Positions 14,551-21,634 of a stretch of DNA of 33,186 bases are shown one piece after another. The stretch comes from Patescibacteria group bacterium (GTDB lineage: Bacteria > Patescibacteriota > Patescibacteriia > Patescibacteriales > WJLG01): positions 65,551 to 98,736 of the forward strand of contig JAQTUZ010000001.1 of assembly GCA_028707065.1 (NCBI GenBank), in the 5' to 3' direction. The position numbers and the translations under genes are program-made. Within the stretch, counting starts at the first letter, position 1, and each line of letters begins with the position of its first letter. The notes below the pieces were generated by a model. That model searched no databases. It was not told the origin of the DNA and saw only the letters and a list, made by a program, of their open reading frames with translations.

Positions 14551-14640
14551 CGAAAAAAAACAAATGGGGCGGGGCAAGTCCGGAAGGTCGTAGGTTCAAG
14601 TCCTACATTACCCACCGAAATAATTTTTTGAAATTTTTTA

Positions 14641-14677
14641 AAAAATCGCCCGGTATTTTGTCCGGGTGATTTTTTTT
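14641..14677. terminator. Bidirectional intrinsic terminator
   Basis: ATCgCCCGG pairs with CCGGGtGAT around an 8-nt loop, with an A run before and a T run (14670-14677) after. It can end both the tRNA transcript (+) and aroA (-), which stops at 14743. Confidence 0.85.
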
Positions 14678-14742
14678 ATGTTTAATTATTTTTGCGAATT
14701 TTGCCGACGCTTTTTAAATCGATTAAAATTAGATGGCTCATG

Positions 14743-16041
14743 CTAATATTTTTTTATTGCCGCCCCCAAACTGTTCATTGTCTCGACAAAGGCGGGAAAT
14801 GTTTTTTTGATCGCTTCGGCCGTGGTGATCGTTGTTTCGCCGGCGGCTAAGAGGCCGGCCAAAGCCAGAGCCATGACCGTGCGATGGTCGTCACAACCAT
14901 TAACCTCTGTTCCGGCAAGCGAACTTTGTTTGATGGCCAATCCGTCGTCGATCTCTTCGATGTCAGCTCCCATTTTCCGCAAACCATTTTTCATACTGGC
15001 GATCCGGTCGGTTTCTTTGCTGCGAACTTTGGCATTTATCAGACGAGTCATTCCTTTTGCATAAGTACCGATAACGGCTAAAGTTGGCAATAAATCGGGG
15101 ATATCGGCGCAATCGATCGTGAAACCGGCCAATGGTCGTCCGCCGTTGATGACAAGCTGATTGTCTTGCCAAAAAATATCCGCTCCCATTTTAGTTAAAA
15201 TTGGAATCAGCTGTTTATCGCCCTGGACATCGTTCGCTTCAAGGCCTTTGATGATCGTCCGCCCCGGGAAAAGAGCGCCGGCGGCGATCAGATAGGAAGC
15301 GGAAGAAAAATCTCCGGGCACGGCTGCCGCAAAGGCGCGATATTTTTGCCGGCCGGGCAAATCAATGATGTCAATGTTTTTTTCTTGGCGCCAGCCATAT
15401 TTGATTCCCAATTTGTCCAGCCAGCAGGCGGTCAGTTTTGCATAAGGGCGTTCCCGCAAATTATTTATTGTCAAAATGGAATCTTCGCGAGCCAAGGGCA
15501 GGGCGATCATCAAGCCGGATAAAGTTTGGGAAATTTCGCCGTCGATTTCCGCCTTGCCGCCGATCAATTCGCCCGAAACTTTCAGAGGAAAATTTTCTCC
15601 GTTTTGGCCGCTGATCGCCATCCCTAATTTTCTTGCGGCGGCGATCATTGCCGTAATCGGCCGGCGGCGCATTTGTTCCCCGCAATCAAAAGTTATCTCT
15701 TTCGAACAGTCGGTTCGCAAACCCAGTAAGGGCAAAGAAAAATTAGTGGCGATTCCGGAGTTGGAAGTATAAATTAAAGAAGAGACATGCTTAAACGGAA
15801 CGTTCGCGCCCTTCATTTTAATGAGTGGTTGATTGCCGCCGGTTCGCGAATCAACTTGAGCCCCCAAAGCTTTGGCTACGGCAATCGCCGCCGCTGAATC
15901 TTCGGAATCAAGCGCGTTGGTTATGACCGAATCGCCTTCGGCTAAAGCGGCCAAAAGAATGGCCCGCACTGTTTGTGATTTCGAACCGGGGGCGACGACC
16001 TCGCCATTGATATTATTAATTGGTCGGACGCGAAGCTTCAT
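14743..16041 (-). CDS. aroA: 3-phosphoshikimate 1-carboxyvinyltransferase (EPSP synthase)
   Basis: 432 residues from ATG 16041, the normal family length; upstream in-frame Mets fall in the promoter. Family signatures: VVAPGSKSQTVRAILLAALA with the substrate-binding Lys-Ser pair near residues 20-22, YTSNSGIATNFSLPLLGL (variant of the LGNAGT-type motif), ETDRIASMKNGLRKMGADIEE (RxKExDR-type motif, here RSKETDR) and a DHRTVMALALAGL segment. It joins shikimate-3-phosphate to PEP, the sixth shikimate step. The LGNAGTA region is altered (SNSGIATNF), so glyphosate behaviour and PEP affinity may differ. It is transcribed divergently from the ilvE-like/tyrA-pheA operon. Confidence 0.92.
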   Translation of the reverse strand: MKLRVRPINNINGEVVAPGSKSQTVRAILLAALAEGDSVITNALDSEDSAAAIAVAKALGAQVDSRTGGNQPLIKMKGANVPFKHVSSLIYTSNSGIATNFSLPLLGLRTDCSKEITFDCGEQMRRRPITAMIAAARKLGMAISGQNGENFPLKVSGELIGGKAEIDGEISQTLSGLMIALPLAREDSILTINNLRERPYAKLTACWLDKLGIKYGWRQEKNIDIIDLPGRQKYRAFAAAVPGDFSSASYLIAAGALFPGRTIIKGLEANDVQGDKQLIPILTKMGADIFWQDNQLVINGGRPLAGFTIDCADIPDLLPTLAVIGTYAKGMTRLINAKVRSKETDRIASMKNGLRKMGADIEEIDDGLAIKQSSLAGTEVNGCDDHRTVMALALAGLLAAGETTITTAEAIKKTFPAFVETMNSLGAAIKKY

Positions 16042-16065
16042 AAAATATCCCATAATTGCTTTAAT

Positions 16066-16092
16066 ATTATAGCAGAAAAACAAGCTTGTCAA
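16066..16092 (-). promoter_or_regulatory. Promoter of aroA
   Basis: On the minus strand: perfect TTGACA (16092-16087) and perfect TATAAT (16071-16066) with a short 15-bp spacer. The short spacing may make it weak or regulated. It lies about 25 bases before the aroA ATG. Confidence 0.65.
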
Positions 16093-16115
16093 AGGATTTC
16101 ATTGCCTTTATGATT

Positions 16116-16144
16116 TTGACGATTGGGTAACGGCGAAGTATAAT
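16116..16144 (+). promoter_or_regulatory. Promoter of the ilvE-tyrA/pheA-tsaE operon
   Basis: TTGACG (16116-16121), 17-bp spacer, perfect TATAAT (16139-16144). A leader of about 110 bases follows, with GC-rich hairpins (CCCGG/CCGGG words at 16188-16216) and a 15-codon upstream ORF at 16238-16285 that overlaps the aminotransferase start in another frame. Confidence 0.75.
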
Positions 16145-16259
16145 GGAATTTGCTATCTTTCCCCATTTTGCGGTCAATCCGGCCGAAGCGCCCGGTTTTC
16201 CCGGGGCAAACCCGGCAAGCCAGGCAGGAATAGCCGGATGAAAATAATTAAAAAATTTT

Positions 16260-17153
16260 ATGAAAAAAAATTCAGTTTGGTTTGATGGAAAATTCATGCC
16301 GCTTAAATCCGTTCGCGTGCCGCTTTTAACGCACGGCTTGCATTATGGCAGCGGGGTTTTTGAAGGAGTCCGTTGCTATCAAACTCCGGCCGGGCCGGCG
16401 GTTTTCCGCATCAAAGAGCATATCGATCGGCTATTCAATTCGGCAGCGGCGATCGAGATGAAATTCCCTTATTCGCGCGCGGAAATCGTCCGGGCCGCCA
16501 AAGAATTGATCAGGAAAAATAATTTGCAGGAATGCTATATTCGCCCGCTGATTTTTTACGGAGAAAAAATGGGGCTTTCGCCGCTCGGGGCGCCGGTGCA
16601 TTTCGCCATTGCCGCCTGGCCGTGGGAAAAATATTTGAATCATGACCGGATCAGGGTGCATGTTTCCAAATTCATCCGCCTTCATCCGGATACGGCGGTG
16701 ATGACCGCCAAGATCACCGGCTATTATTTCAATTCGATCCTGGCCTCGCTGGATGCCCACGCGCACCGGGCCGACGAAGCTGTTTTGCTCGACGCCAACG
16801 GTTGCATCGCCGAAGGACCGGGAGAAAATATTTTTTTCGTGAAAGGTAAAACTTTGGTCACGCCGAAACCGGGAATGATTTTGGCGGGCATCACCCGCGA
16901 TTCGATTATTAAGATTGCCAAAGATTCGGGCCTAAAAGTAGTGGAAAGAAATATCAAGCCGGGTGAACTGGGCAGATTCGACGAAGCTTTTTTGACCGGT
17001 ACGGCGGCGGAAATTACTAATATCAGCCAGATTGACCGCGTTATTTATTCCCGAAAACCGAAGGTATCCCGGGAATTGGCCAAGGCATTTTCCGAGGCAA
17101 TCCACGGTAAAATTAAAAAATATCGCCCCTGGCTGGATTTTGTTAATAAATAA
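16260..17153 (+). CDS. ilvE: Class IV aminotransferase, branched-chain type (IlvE-like)
   Basis: 297 residues, usual for BCAT. The pattern is clear: WFDGKFMPLKSVRVPLLTHGLHYGSGVFEGVRCY at the start, FRIKEHIDRLFNSA, IRPLIFYG, the PLP-binding Lys at residue 151 in TAKITGYYFNS, then DEAVLLDANGCIAEGPGENIFFV and FLTGTAAEITNI. The enzyme transfers amino groups between glutamate and branched-chain keto acids. Because the next gene makes phenylpyruvate and hydroxyphenylpyruvate, it may serve as the final aromatic transaminase here (inference); no other branched-chain pathway gene is present. It is 6 bases from tyrA-pheA and in one operon with it. Confidence 0.92.
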   Translation: MKKNSVWFDGKFMPLKSVRVPLLTHGLHYGSGVFEGVRCYQTPAGPAVFRIKEHIDRLFNSAAAIEMKFPYSRAEIVRAAKELIRKNNLQECYIRPLIFYGEKMGLSPLGAPVHFAIAAWPWEKYLNHDRIRVHVSKFIRLHPDTAVMTAKITGYYFNSILASLDAHAHRADEAVLLDANGCIAEGPGENIFFVKGKTLVTPKPGMILAGITRDSIIKIAKDSGLKVVERNIKPGELGRFDEAFLTGTAAEITNISQIDRVIYSRKPKVSRELAKAFSEAIHGKIKKYRPWLDFVNK

Positions 17154-17159
17154 AAAGCG

Positions 17160-18860
17160 ATGAAAAAAACTGATAATAAAAAACCGGTGATCGGGATTAT
17201 CGGCGGCAATGGCCGATTTGGCGGCTGGTTCAAAAGTTTTTTTACGGGTGCCGGCTTGAAAGTTTTGGTGGCCGGCAGAAAAACCGAGTTGACGCCCAAA
17301 GAATTGGCAAGCGCTTGCGATATCGTCATTGTTTGCGTGCCGATTCCGGCCACCGCGGCAGTGATCCGGGAAGTCAGAGATGAGGTCAGGCCCGATGCTC
17401 TGCTTTGTGATTTTACTTCGCTCAAAGAATTGCCGCTGGCAGAAATGATGAAAACCAAATCAGCCTGCGGCGTGACCGGCATTCATCCCCTCTTCGGCCC
17501 GTTAGTGCCGAATATGGAAAAACAGGTGATTGTTTTTTGTTCCGGCCGCGATAACCATTGGACGAAATTTTTGGCAGAACTTTTTAAAGCTAACGGCGCC
17601 CAGGTCATCTACAGCCTGCCGGCCGATCACGACCGGCAAATGGCGGTGGCGCAAGCCTTCACCCATTTTATCAATATTGTTTTCGCGCGCACCATCCAAA
17701 AACAGAAATTCGAATTGCTCAATACTTTTTCCACGCCGGTTTTCCGCCTGCAGAGCGTCGTGGCCGGGCGTGTTTTGGGCGGCAGTCCCGAGCTTTACGC
17801 CGATTTGGAAATGGAAAATCCTTTTTTTGCCGCTCTGGCCGAAGAATTTTTAGGGGAAGCAAAAAAAATCATCAGCCGGTTGAAGGCTAAAGATCGCCAG
17901 GGTTTTGCGGCTGATTTTGCCGAAGCGGCCGCGGCTATGGATCGCTTCGTTCCGGTGGCGCAAGCCAAGGCGGTGGAACTTATCTCTTTATTGGACCGCC
18001 AGCCGGTGGAATTGAAAAAATTTTCCGGCGCGATCAAATTGGGTAATTTGAAAGGGCGGGTGGCTTATTTGGGGCCGGACGGGACTTTTTCCCATCAGGC
18101 GGCGCGCCAGGTTTTTCCCCGGTCGATGGAAGAAATGCCCTGTCCTGCCATTACCGGTATTTTTAGCGCGGTCATTAACGATGAAGCGATTCTCGGAATT
18201 GTGCCGGCGGAAAATTCCACCGAAGGGGTGATTCAGGAGACGATGGACAATCTGATCAAGCATCCGCTGCGCATTGTCGGCTCTTATAAACTGCCGGTGC
18301 ATTTGAATTTTTTGGCCCGCACTGCTGATGTTAAAAAAATAAAAGTGATTAAATCCCACGCCCAGCCGCTGGCCCAATCGAGAAATTGGCTTTATCAGCA
18401 TTTTCCCGGGGCAAAACTGGAAGTCGAGTCCAGCACGGTGCAGGCGATCCTTTCCAGCATGGATCCGAGCGTGGCTTTTATCGGTTCGCAAGCGGCGGCG
18501 GAAAAATATAACCTGCAAGTTTTATTTGAAAATATCGAAGACAAAAAAAACAACATCACCCAGTTTTATATCATTGCCAAGAAAGATTCGCCCGAGCTGG
18601 CCAAGAAATTGGGCGCGGATAAAACTTTGTTGCTTTTGGCGGTTTATGATCGGCCCGGAGTCTTGCGCGATATTCTTAATGAATTCGCCCGGCGGAATAT
18701 CAATCTGACCAAATTGCATTCCAAGGCGACGGAGGCGGAAGGCTGGGATTATTATTTTTTCGTCGAGCTCGCCGGATTGCCGGAAAATAAAAAAATTCAG
18801 GAAGCTTTAAAAGCGATAAAAAAATTCTGCTCGATTGTCAGGATTTTAGGTGAAACATAA
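17160..18860 (+). CDS. Prephenate dehydrogenase-prephenate dehydratase fusion (TyrA-PheA) with ACT domain
   Basis: 566 residues with three domains. Residues about 10-285 are an NAD-dependent prephenate dehydrogenase: Rossmann loop GIIGGNGRFG (12-21), VCVPIPAT, DFTSLKE and the catalytic-type His in GIHPLFGP. Residues about 300-480 are prephenate dehydratase: VAYLGPDGTFSHQAA, VPAENSTEGVIQETMD, FIGSQAAAEKY and NNITQF. The classical Thr-Arg-Phe active-site triplet reads Thr-Gln-Phe here. Residues about 490-566 form an ACT domain (VYDRPGVLRDILNEFARRNI, then NLTKLHSKA), in which the usual ESRP Phe-binding motif is not kept. No chorismate mutase domain is seen. The fusion makes both hydroxyphenylpyruvate and phenylpyruvate from prephenate. 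The tsaE start follows at once. Confidence 0.92.
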   Translation: MKKTDNKKPVIGIIGGNGRFGGWFKSFFTGAGLKVLVAGRKTELTPKELASACDIVIVCVPIPATAAVIREVRDEVRPDALLCDFTSLKELPLAEMMKTKSACGVTGIHPLFGPLVPNMEKQVIVFCSGRDNHWTKFLAELFKANGAQVIYSLPADHDRQMAVAQAFTHFINIVFARTIQKQKFELLNTFSTPVFRLQSVVAGRVLGGSPELYADLEMENPFFAALAEEFLGEAKKIISRLKAKDRQGFAADFAEAAAAMDRFVPVAQAKAVELISLLDRQPVELKKFSGAIKLGNLKGRVAYLGPDGTFSHQAARQVFPRSMEEMPCPAITGIFSAVINDEAILGIVPAENSTEGVIQETMDNLIKHPLRIVGSYKLPVHLNFLARTADVKKIKVIKSHAQPLAQSRNWLYQHFPGAKLEVESSTVQAILSSMDPSVAFIGSQAAAEKYNLQVLFENIEDKKNNITQFYIIAKKDSPELAKKLGADKTLLLLAVYDRPGVLRDILNEFARRNINLTKLHSKATEAEGWDYYFFVELAGLPENKKIQEALKAIKKFCSIVRILGET

Positions 18861-18861
18861 A

Positions 18862-19287
18862 ATGAAATTTATTACCCGTTCGGAAAAAGAAACGATTGCT
18901 TTGGCCAAAAAAATGGCCAAGCGCGCCCGCGGCGGCGAGGTTTACGCCTTGTCCGGCGATTTGGGCGCGGGAAAAACGGTTTTCGCCCGCGGCTTCGCGG
19001 CCGGTTTGGGCATCAAGCGCAATATCAATAGTCCGACTTTCGTCTTGATGAAAATTTATCCGGTCAAAAAAAATAAAATTATCAAGCATCTCTGCCATAT
19101 CGATGCCTATCGTTTAAAATCCGCCCGCGACTTGGTCGCGATCGGCGCCGGCGATTATCTTAACCATCAAGATTCGGTATGTCTGGTCGAGTGGCCGGAG
19201 AAGGTCAGAGGAGCGTTAAGGAAGAGAAAAACAATGATTAAAATTACGCACCGCGGAAAAGAAAGAAGAATAATCGAAATAAAATAG
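18862..19287 (+). CDS. tsaE: tRNA t6A modification ATPase TsaE
   Basis: 141 residues from ATG 18862, one base after the tyrA-pheA stop; a GTG at 18850 overlapping that stop is possible. Walker A is GDLGAGKT (about 32-39), with the family signatures TRSEKETIALAKKMA before it, FARGFAAGLGI and NSPTFVLMKIY after it, then HIDAYRL and VCLVEWPEKV. TsaE works with TsaB, TsaC and TsaD to make N6-threonylcarbamoyladenosine at position 37 of ANN-decoding tRNAs. Its partners are not in the window. The stop codon lies inside the terminator stem. Confidence 0.93.
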   Translation: MKFITRSEKETIALAKKMAKRARGGEVYALSGDLGAGKTVFARGFAAGLGIKRNINSPTFVLMKIYPVKKNKIIKHLCHIDAYRLKSARDLVAIGAGDYLNHQDSVCLVEWPEKVRGALRKRKTMIKITHRGKERRIIEIK

Positions 19288-19315
19288 ACCCTCTGCCTGT
19301 CAGAGGGTCTATTTT
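19281..19315. terminator. Bidirectional terminator between tsaE and the kinase gene
   Basis: A perfect 15-bp stem AAAATAGACCCTCTG (19281-19295) / 19301-19315 with a 5-nt loop, flanked by A and T runs. It serves convergent transcripts from tsaE (+) and the kinase-like gene (-). Confidence 0.92.
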
Positions 19316-19325
19316 GCTGAGCCTG

Positions 19326-20036
19326 TTAAGCAGCTGATTTTTTTTGTTGATGTAGCTCGCTTTGTTTTTTTAAATCCATTTTTTTACTTTTTAAAAAATT
19401 GGCAAAAAGGAGTTTGGTGCTCCGGAGATTATTTAAATCGCCCGCAAAGGTCATGTTTTCATTTAACTTTAAATCTTTAATCCATTTTGACTGCCCGAAA
19501 TCAATAATCCAGTGGTTGCCGTCCTTATCGATCAATATATTTTCCGGTTTGATATCGCGATGATAGATTGTTTCGTTCAATTTTTTCAAATCAGCTTCAA
19601 GCTTTTCGAAGAAATCAAAAAAATTAAAAGTGGTCGGGATTTTTTCCAGCGAATCAGATTCCATAATGTCCCGCAGACAAAGGCCATCGATAGTATCCAT
19701 AAAAGTGTAAATGTTTTTATTCTTTCCCTCGCCATCGATTACCAGTGCCCGCGGCGTCGGAACGTTAACGCCCATATCTTTGGCCACCTCCATAAAATCA
19801 AGCTCTTCGATAGGATCATTTTCGTCGCCCGAGTCAGCCTTATTTATTTTGACGCAATAGTTTGAAGAATCGGGCAACGTTAAAACCGAAGCGTAGTTCC
19901 CCTCGCCCAATTTTTTTCCCGACTTTTTTATTTTTTCGACGGTTTTTTCAATATGATCTTCATTGAAAATCGCCGTTTCCATTCGGCCGCCTTCTTGCTC
20001 GGTTTTATTTTCCGGATTTATGTAAAAAGTTTCCAT
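19326..20036 (-). CDS. Protein-kinase-like (Ser/Thr or RIO/Bud32-like) protein
   Basis: 236 residues from ATG 20036. Kinase motifs in order: Gly-rich loop LGEGNYASVLTL near 43-54, ATP-site Lys in YCVKI, a hinge-like YTFMDTIDGLCLRDIM, catalytic loop IYHRDIKPENILID and DFG in WIIDFGQSKW. All key catalytic residues (Lys, Asp of HRD, Asn, Asp of DFG) are present, so it is probably active. It is smaller than a full eukaryotic-type kinase and ends soon after the DFG region in a basic, Gln/Lys-rich tail. No transmembrane or sensor domain. The substrate is unknown. It is separated from the upstream small-protein gene by a terminator, so it needs its own promoter. Confidence 0.86.
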   Translation of the reverse strand: METFYINPENKTEQEGGRMETAIFNEDHIEKTVEKIKKSGKKLGEGNYASVLTLPDSSNYCVKINKADSGDENDPIEELDFMEVAKDMGVNVPTPRALVIDGEGKNKNIYTFMDTIDGLCLRDIMESDSLEKIPTTFNFFDFFEKLEADLKKLNETIYHRDIKPENILIDKDGNHWIIDFGQSKWIKDLKLNENMTFAGDLNNLRSTKLLFANFLKSKKMDLKKQSELHQQKKSAA

Positions 20037-20045
20037 ATTGCTTAT

Positions 20046-20078
20046 CAAAAAAAGGGGAAAAGCCTGGCTATCCCCTTT
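20046..20078 (-). terminator. Intrinsic terminator after the 20080-20310 gene
   Basis: On the minus strand AAAGGGGA (20078-20071) pairs with TCCCCTTT (20058-20051) and a T run follows. It closes the dksA-lspA-small protein transcript two bases past its last stop. Confidence 0.85.
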
Positions 20079-20079
20079 G

Positions 20080-20310
20080 TTATTTACCGATCATTTCCCT
20101 TTCCGACAAGGGGGTGTTACCGAGAATCTCGTCGCAGCGGACATAAACCGTTCCGCCGGCCAACTCGATTTTTTCTCCGCCATTATCGGTCGCTGAAAGT
20201 TCAATCCCGCTGTTACTAGACAGCGTGAGTTTAGCAAGCTCGCCGCTAAAAATCCTTTGCGCGGCTGTTTCCAATTCCTTTTTCATTTGATTTGAGATTT
20301 GGATTTTCAT
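20080..20310 (-). CDS. Small acidic protein of unknown function
   Basis: 76 residues. The first 30 residues look helical (ISNQMKKELETAAQRIFSGELAKLTL); the remainder is a short beta-type region (GIELSATDNGGEKIELAGGT then VYVRCDEILGN) with a charged tail. I recognise no family. Its ATG lies one base after the lspA stop, with a Shine-Dalgarno AGGAG at 20323-20319, and an intrinsic terminator follows, so it is the last gene of the dksA-like/lspA operon. No signal peptide or membrane segment. Confidence 0.65.
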   Translation of the reverse strand: MKIQISNQMKKELETAAQRIFSGELAKLTLSSNSGIELSATDNGGEKIELAGGTVYVRCDEILGNTPLSEREMIGK

Positions 20311-20311
20311 T

Positions 20312-20812
20312 TTATTTTCTCCTATTAGTAAAGATCATCCAGATAATCGAAAACACTATCATTATATCGGCTAAATTAAATACTGTAAAAAACTGCAGAG
20401 AAAAATAATCGATGACATAACCGTATAAGATACGATCGGTAAAATTAAGAATAGCACCCAATATTAATATTGTCAAGGGGAAGATGGCGCCAGAAATCGG
20501 AGCCAGGGCTGCTGAACGCTGAGCAGATAGTTTAAAAGAAAAAAATAATTTTAACCAATAAATCAATAAAATAAAAATTATTATGCCGATTATTGCCGTT
20601 AAAATCGGGCCGGAAAAAGGGATGGAGAAAGCGATGTAATAATTTTTGACGAAATTCAAAGTGAAGATATCGCCGAAGATCGGGATTGGCCGGTCAAAGA
20701 AGCCATTAAGACAAAGGGCTTTCAAAAACCGGTCGGCCAAAACAAAAAAGACGGCCAAAATGATAAATGCAACCGTCTTCTTTGATAAAATATTTGTAGA
20801 TTTGGATAACAT
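20312..20812 (-). CDS. lspA: Lipoprotein signal peptidase (signal peptidase II)
   Basis: 166 residues from ATG 20812. The open frame reaches 21130, but that part overlaps the DksA-like gene in another frame and reads as a shadow. Four hydrophobic segments and the family marks are present: VLADRFLKALCL near the start, TLNFVKNYYIAFSIPF (the NxGxAF-like motif, here changed), the first catalytic-type Asp in ILNFTDRILYGYVIDYF and the second in FNLADIMIVF. It cuts lipoprotein signal peptides before the lipidated Cys, matching the lipoproteins encoded at 3342-4712 and 26017-26538. The start codon sits inside a short direct repeat (ATCCAAATCTACAAAT twice). Confidence 0.9.
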   Translation of the reverse strand: MLSKSTNILSKKTVAFIILAVFFVLADRFLKALCLNGFFDRPIPIFGDIFTLNFVKNYYIAFSIPFSGPILTAIIGIIIFILLIYWLKLFFSFKLSAQRSAALAPISGAIFPLTILILGAILNFTDRILYGYVIDYFSLQFFTVFNLADIMIVFSIIWMIFTNRRK

Positions 20813-20852
20813 TTGTAGATTTGGATTATAAACCAAAGCGATCCAAAATCGT

Positions 20853-21248
20853 TTAACCATTCTGCAGTTTGGTTTTGCAATCGATGCAAGTTCCGGCGGT
20901 CGGCCGGGCGAGCAAGCGTTTGGGATTGATCGGCTGGCCGCAATATTTGCAAACTCCATAAGTTCCTTTGGCGATCCTGGCCAAGGCCGAGTCAATATCG
21001 CGCAGCGTGTGTTCGAGCATATCTTCTTCGGCCAAATTGGTGGTATATTCCGCGATCTCCTGGGCGTTCTCATCGGGCTTGTCGCCGTATTCGGGGAAAG
21101 CCGGCTTGTATTCATCATCGCCCGAATCATTTTCCTTTTTGGCGATCTCGCCTAAATCAGCCAGAATTTTCTTTTTCCGCTCTTCCAAATCTTTTTTTAT
21201 TTTATCCAGGGTTTTTTGATCGATTGCCCCGGAATTTTTAGGATTCAT
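20853..21248 (-). CDS. DksA/TraR-type C4 zinc-finger protein
   Basis: 131 residues from ATG 21248. A long N-terminal helical region (KTLDKIKKDLEERKKKILAD) and an acidic middle (DDEYKPAFPEYGDKPDENAQ) precede helix ALARIAKGTYGVC and the zinc finger CKYC (Gly-Gln-Pro-Ile) ... CIDC near the C-terminus. This is the DksA/TraR architecture; DksA binds the RNA polymerase secondary channel. It lacks the length of enterobacterial DksA but has all four Cys. It precedes lspA, a pairing that I recall as common in CPR genomes. A hairpin with a T run sits in its leader. Confidence 0.88.
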   Translation of the reverse strand: MNPKNSGAIDQKTLDKIKKDLEERKKKILADLGEIAKKENDSGDDEYKPAFPEYGDKPDENAQEIAEYTTNLAEEDMLEHTLRDIDSALARIAKGTYGVCKYCGQPINPKRLLARPTAGTCIDCKTKLQNG

Positions 21249-21279
21249 ATAGCTGGTAAAAATTAAAAAAAACAAAGCA

Positions 21280-21297
21280 GCAAGCTGCGTTTTTTTA
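21280..21297 (-). promoter_or_regulatory. Terminator-like hairpin in the leader of the DksA-like gene
   Basis: On the minus strand GCAGC-TT-GCTGC is followed by TTTGTTTTTTTT. It lies between the promoter at 21321-21349 and the ATG at 21248, so it could act as an attenuator. In the plus direction the same hairpin also has a T run. Confidence 0.6.
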
Positions 21298-21320
21298 GAA
21301 ATGATTAAATGTCAAATTAC

Positions 21321-21349
21321 AGTATATACCGAAAACGGCCTTTTGACAA
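21321..21349 (-). promoter_or_regulatory. Promoter of the dksA-like/lspA operon
   Basis: On the minus strand: TTGTCA (21349-21344), 17-bp spacer, TATACT (21326-21321). It is divergent from the rpmH promoter about 30 bases away. Confidence 0.7.
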
Positions 21350-21378
21350 GCCAGCTTGAATTTTGATCATTCGAGCCG

Positions 21379-21407
21379 TTGACTTATTGATTTTGCCGTG
21401 TTACAGT
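21379..21407 (+). promoter_or_regulatory. Promoter of rpmH
   Basis: TTGACT (21379-21384), 17-bp spacer, TACAGT (21402-21407), about 37 bases before the rpmH ATG. Confidence 0.65.
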
Positions 21408-21443
21408 GAGATTAAATTTAAAAATAACGATTGTTAATGATTT

Positions 21444-21584
21444 ATGTCCACCAAGCGAACGTTTCAGCCTAACGCCAGAAGGGCCAAGAAAAAACACGGT
21501 TTTCGCAAGAGAATGAGAACTAAAAATGGCCGCAATGTCCTCAAAAGACGCCGCGCCAAAGGCCGCAAGAGATTATCTAAATAA
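21444..21584 (+). CDS. rpmH: Ribosomal protein bL34
   Basis: 46 residues: [20 protein letters not shown] onward, with the conserved [23 protein letters not shown] and final Ser-Lys. This is the full bL34 pattern, a very basic large-subunit protein. It opens the classical rpmH-rnpA-yidD-yidC cluster, and a perfect 11-bp hairpin separates it from rnpA. Confidence 0.97.
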   Translation: MSTKRTFQPNARRAKKKHGFRKRMRTKNGRNVLKRRRAKGRKRLSK

Positions 21585-21588
21585 TTAG

Positions 21589-21615
21589 AATACTACGGCT
21601 CGAGGCCGTAGTATT
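21589..21615 (+). promoter_or_regulatory. Hairpin between rpmH and rnpA
   Basis: AATACTACGGC (21589-21599) pairs perfectly with GCCGTAGTATT (21605-21615). There is no long T run, so it is more likely a processing or mRNA-stabilising hairpin, or a weak terminator that lowers rnpA relative to rpmH. Confidence 0.65.
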
Positions 21616-21634
21616 TGATTTGCCTTGATTTGCG

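Larger units (their letters stand above)
14323..14614 (+). other. Interrupted tRNA gene enclosing tRNA-Val
   Basis: The ends form a normal tRNA: acceptor GGGTAAT (14323-14329) pairs perfectly with ATTACCC (14607-14613), discriminator A 14614. The T arm is GTAGG-TTCAAGT-CCTAC (14590-14606) and the D-stem strands are GCTC (14332-14335) and GAGC (14420-14423). The body is broken twice. The D-loop holds palindromes (14337-14419). The anticodon arm keeps only a CCGG/CCGG stem (14426-14429 / 14580-14583); its loop is opened by a perfect 14-bp inverted repeat, 14438-14451 with 14561-14574, and an intact tRNA-Val lies between the arms. The anticodon of the outer tRNA cannot be read safely (TTTATTC on the 5' side, CAAGT on the 3' side). 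It could be a pseudogene, a split tRNA or a tRNA with an intron-like insert. Confidence 0.6.

Noticed and set aside
14423-14590. Group I intron in the outer tRNA
   Set aside because: The insert is about 140 bases, half of it tRNA-Val, and lacks room for the group I core; the flanks are a simple inverted repeat.
20813-21130. N-terminal extension of lspA
   Set aside because: This part overlaps the DksA-like gene in another frame and reads as Arg/Pro/Ser-rich shadow; the LspA family starts with the Met at 20812.
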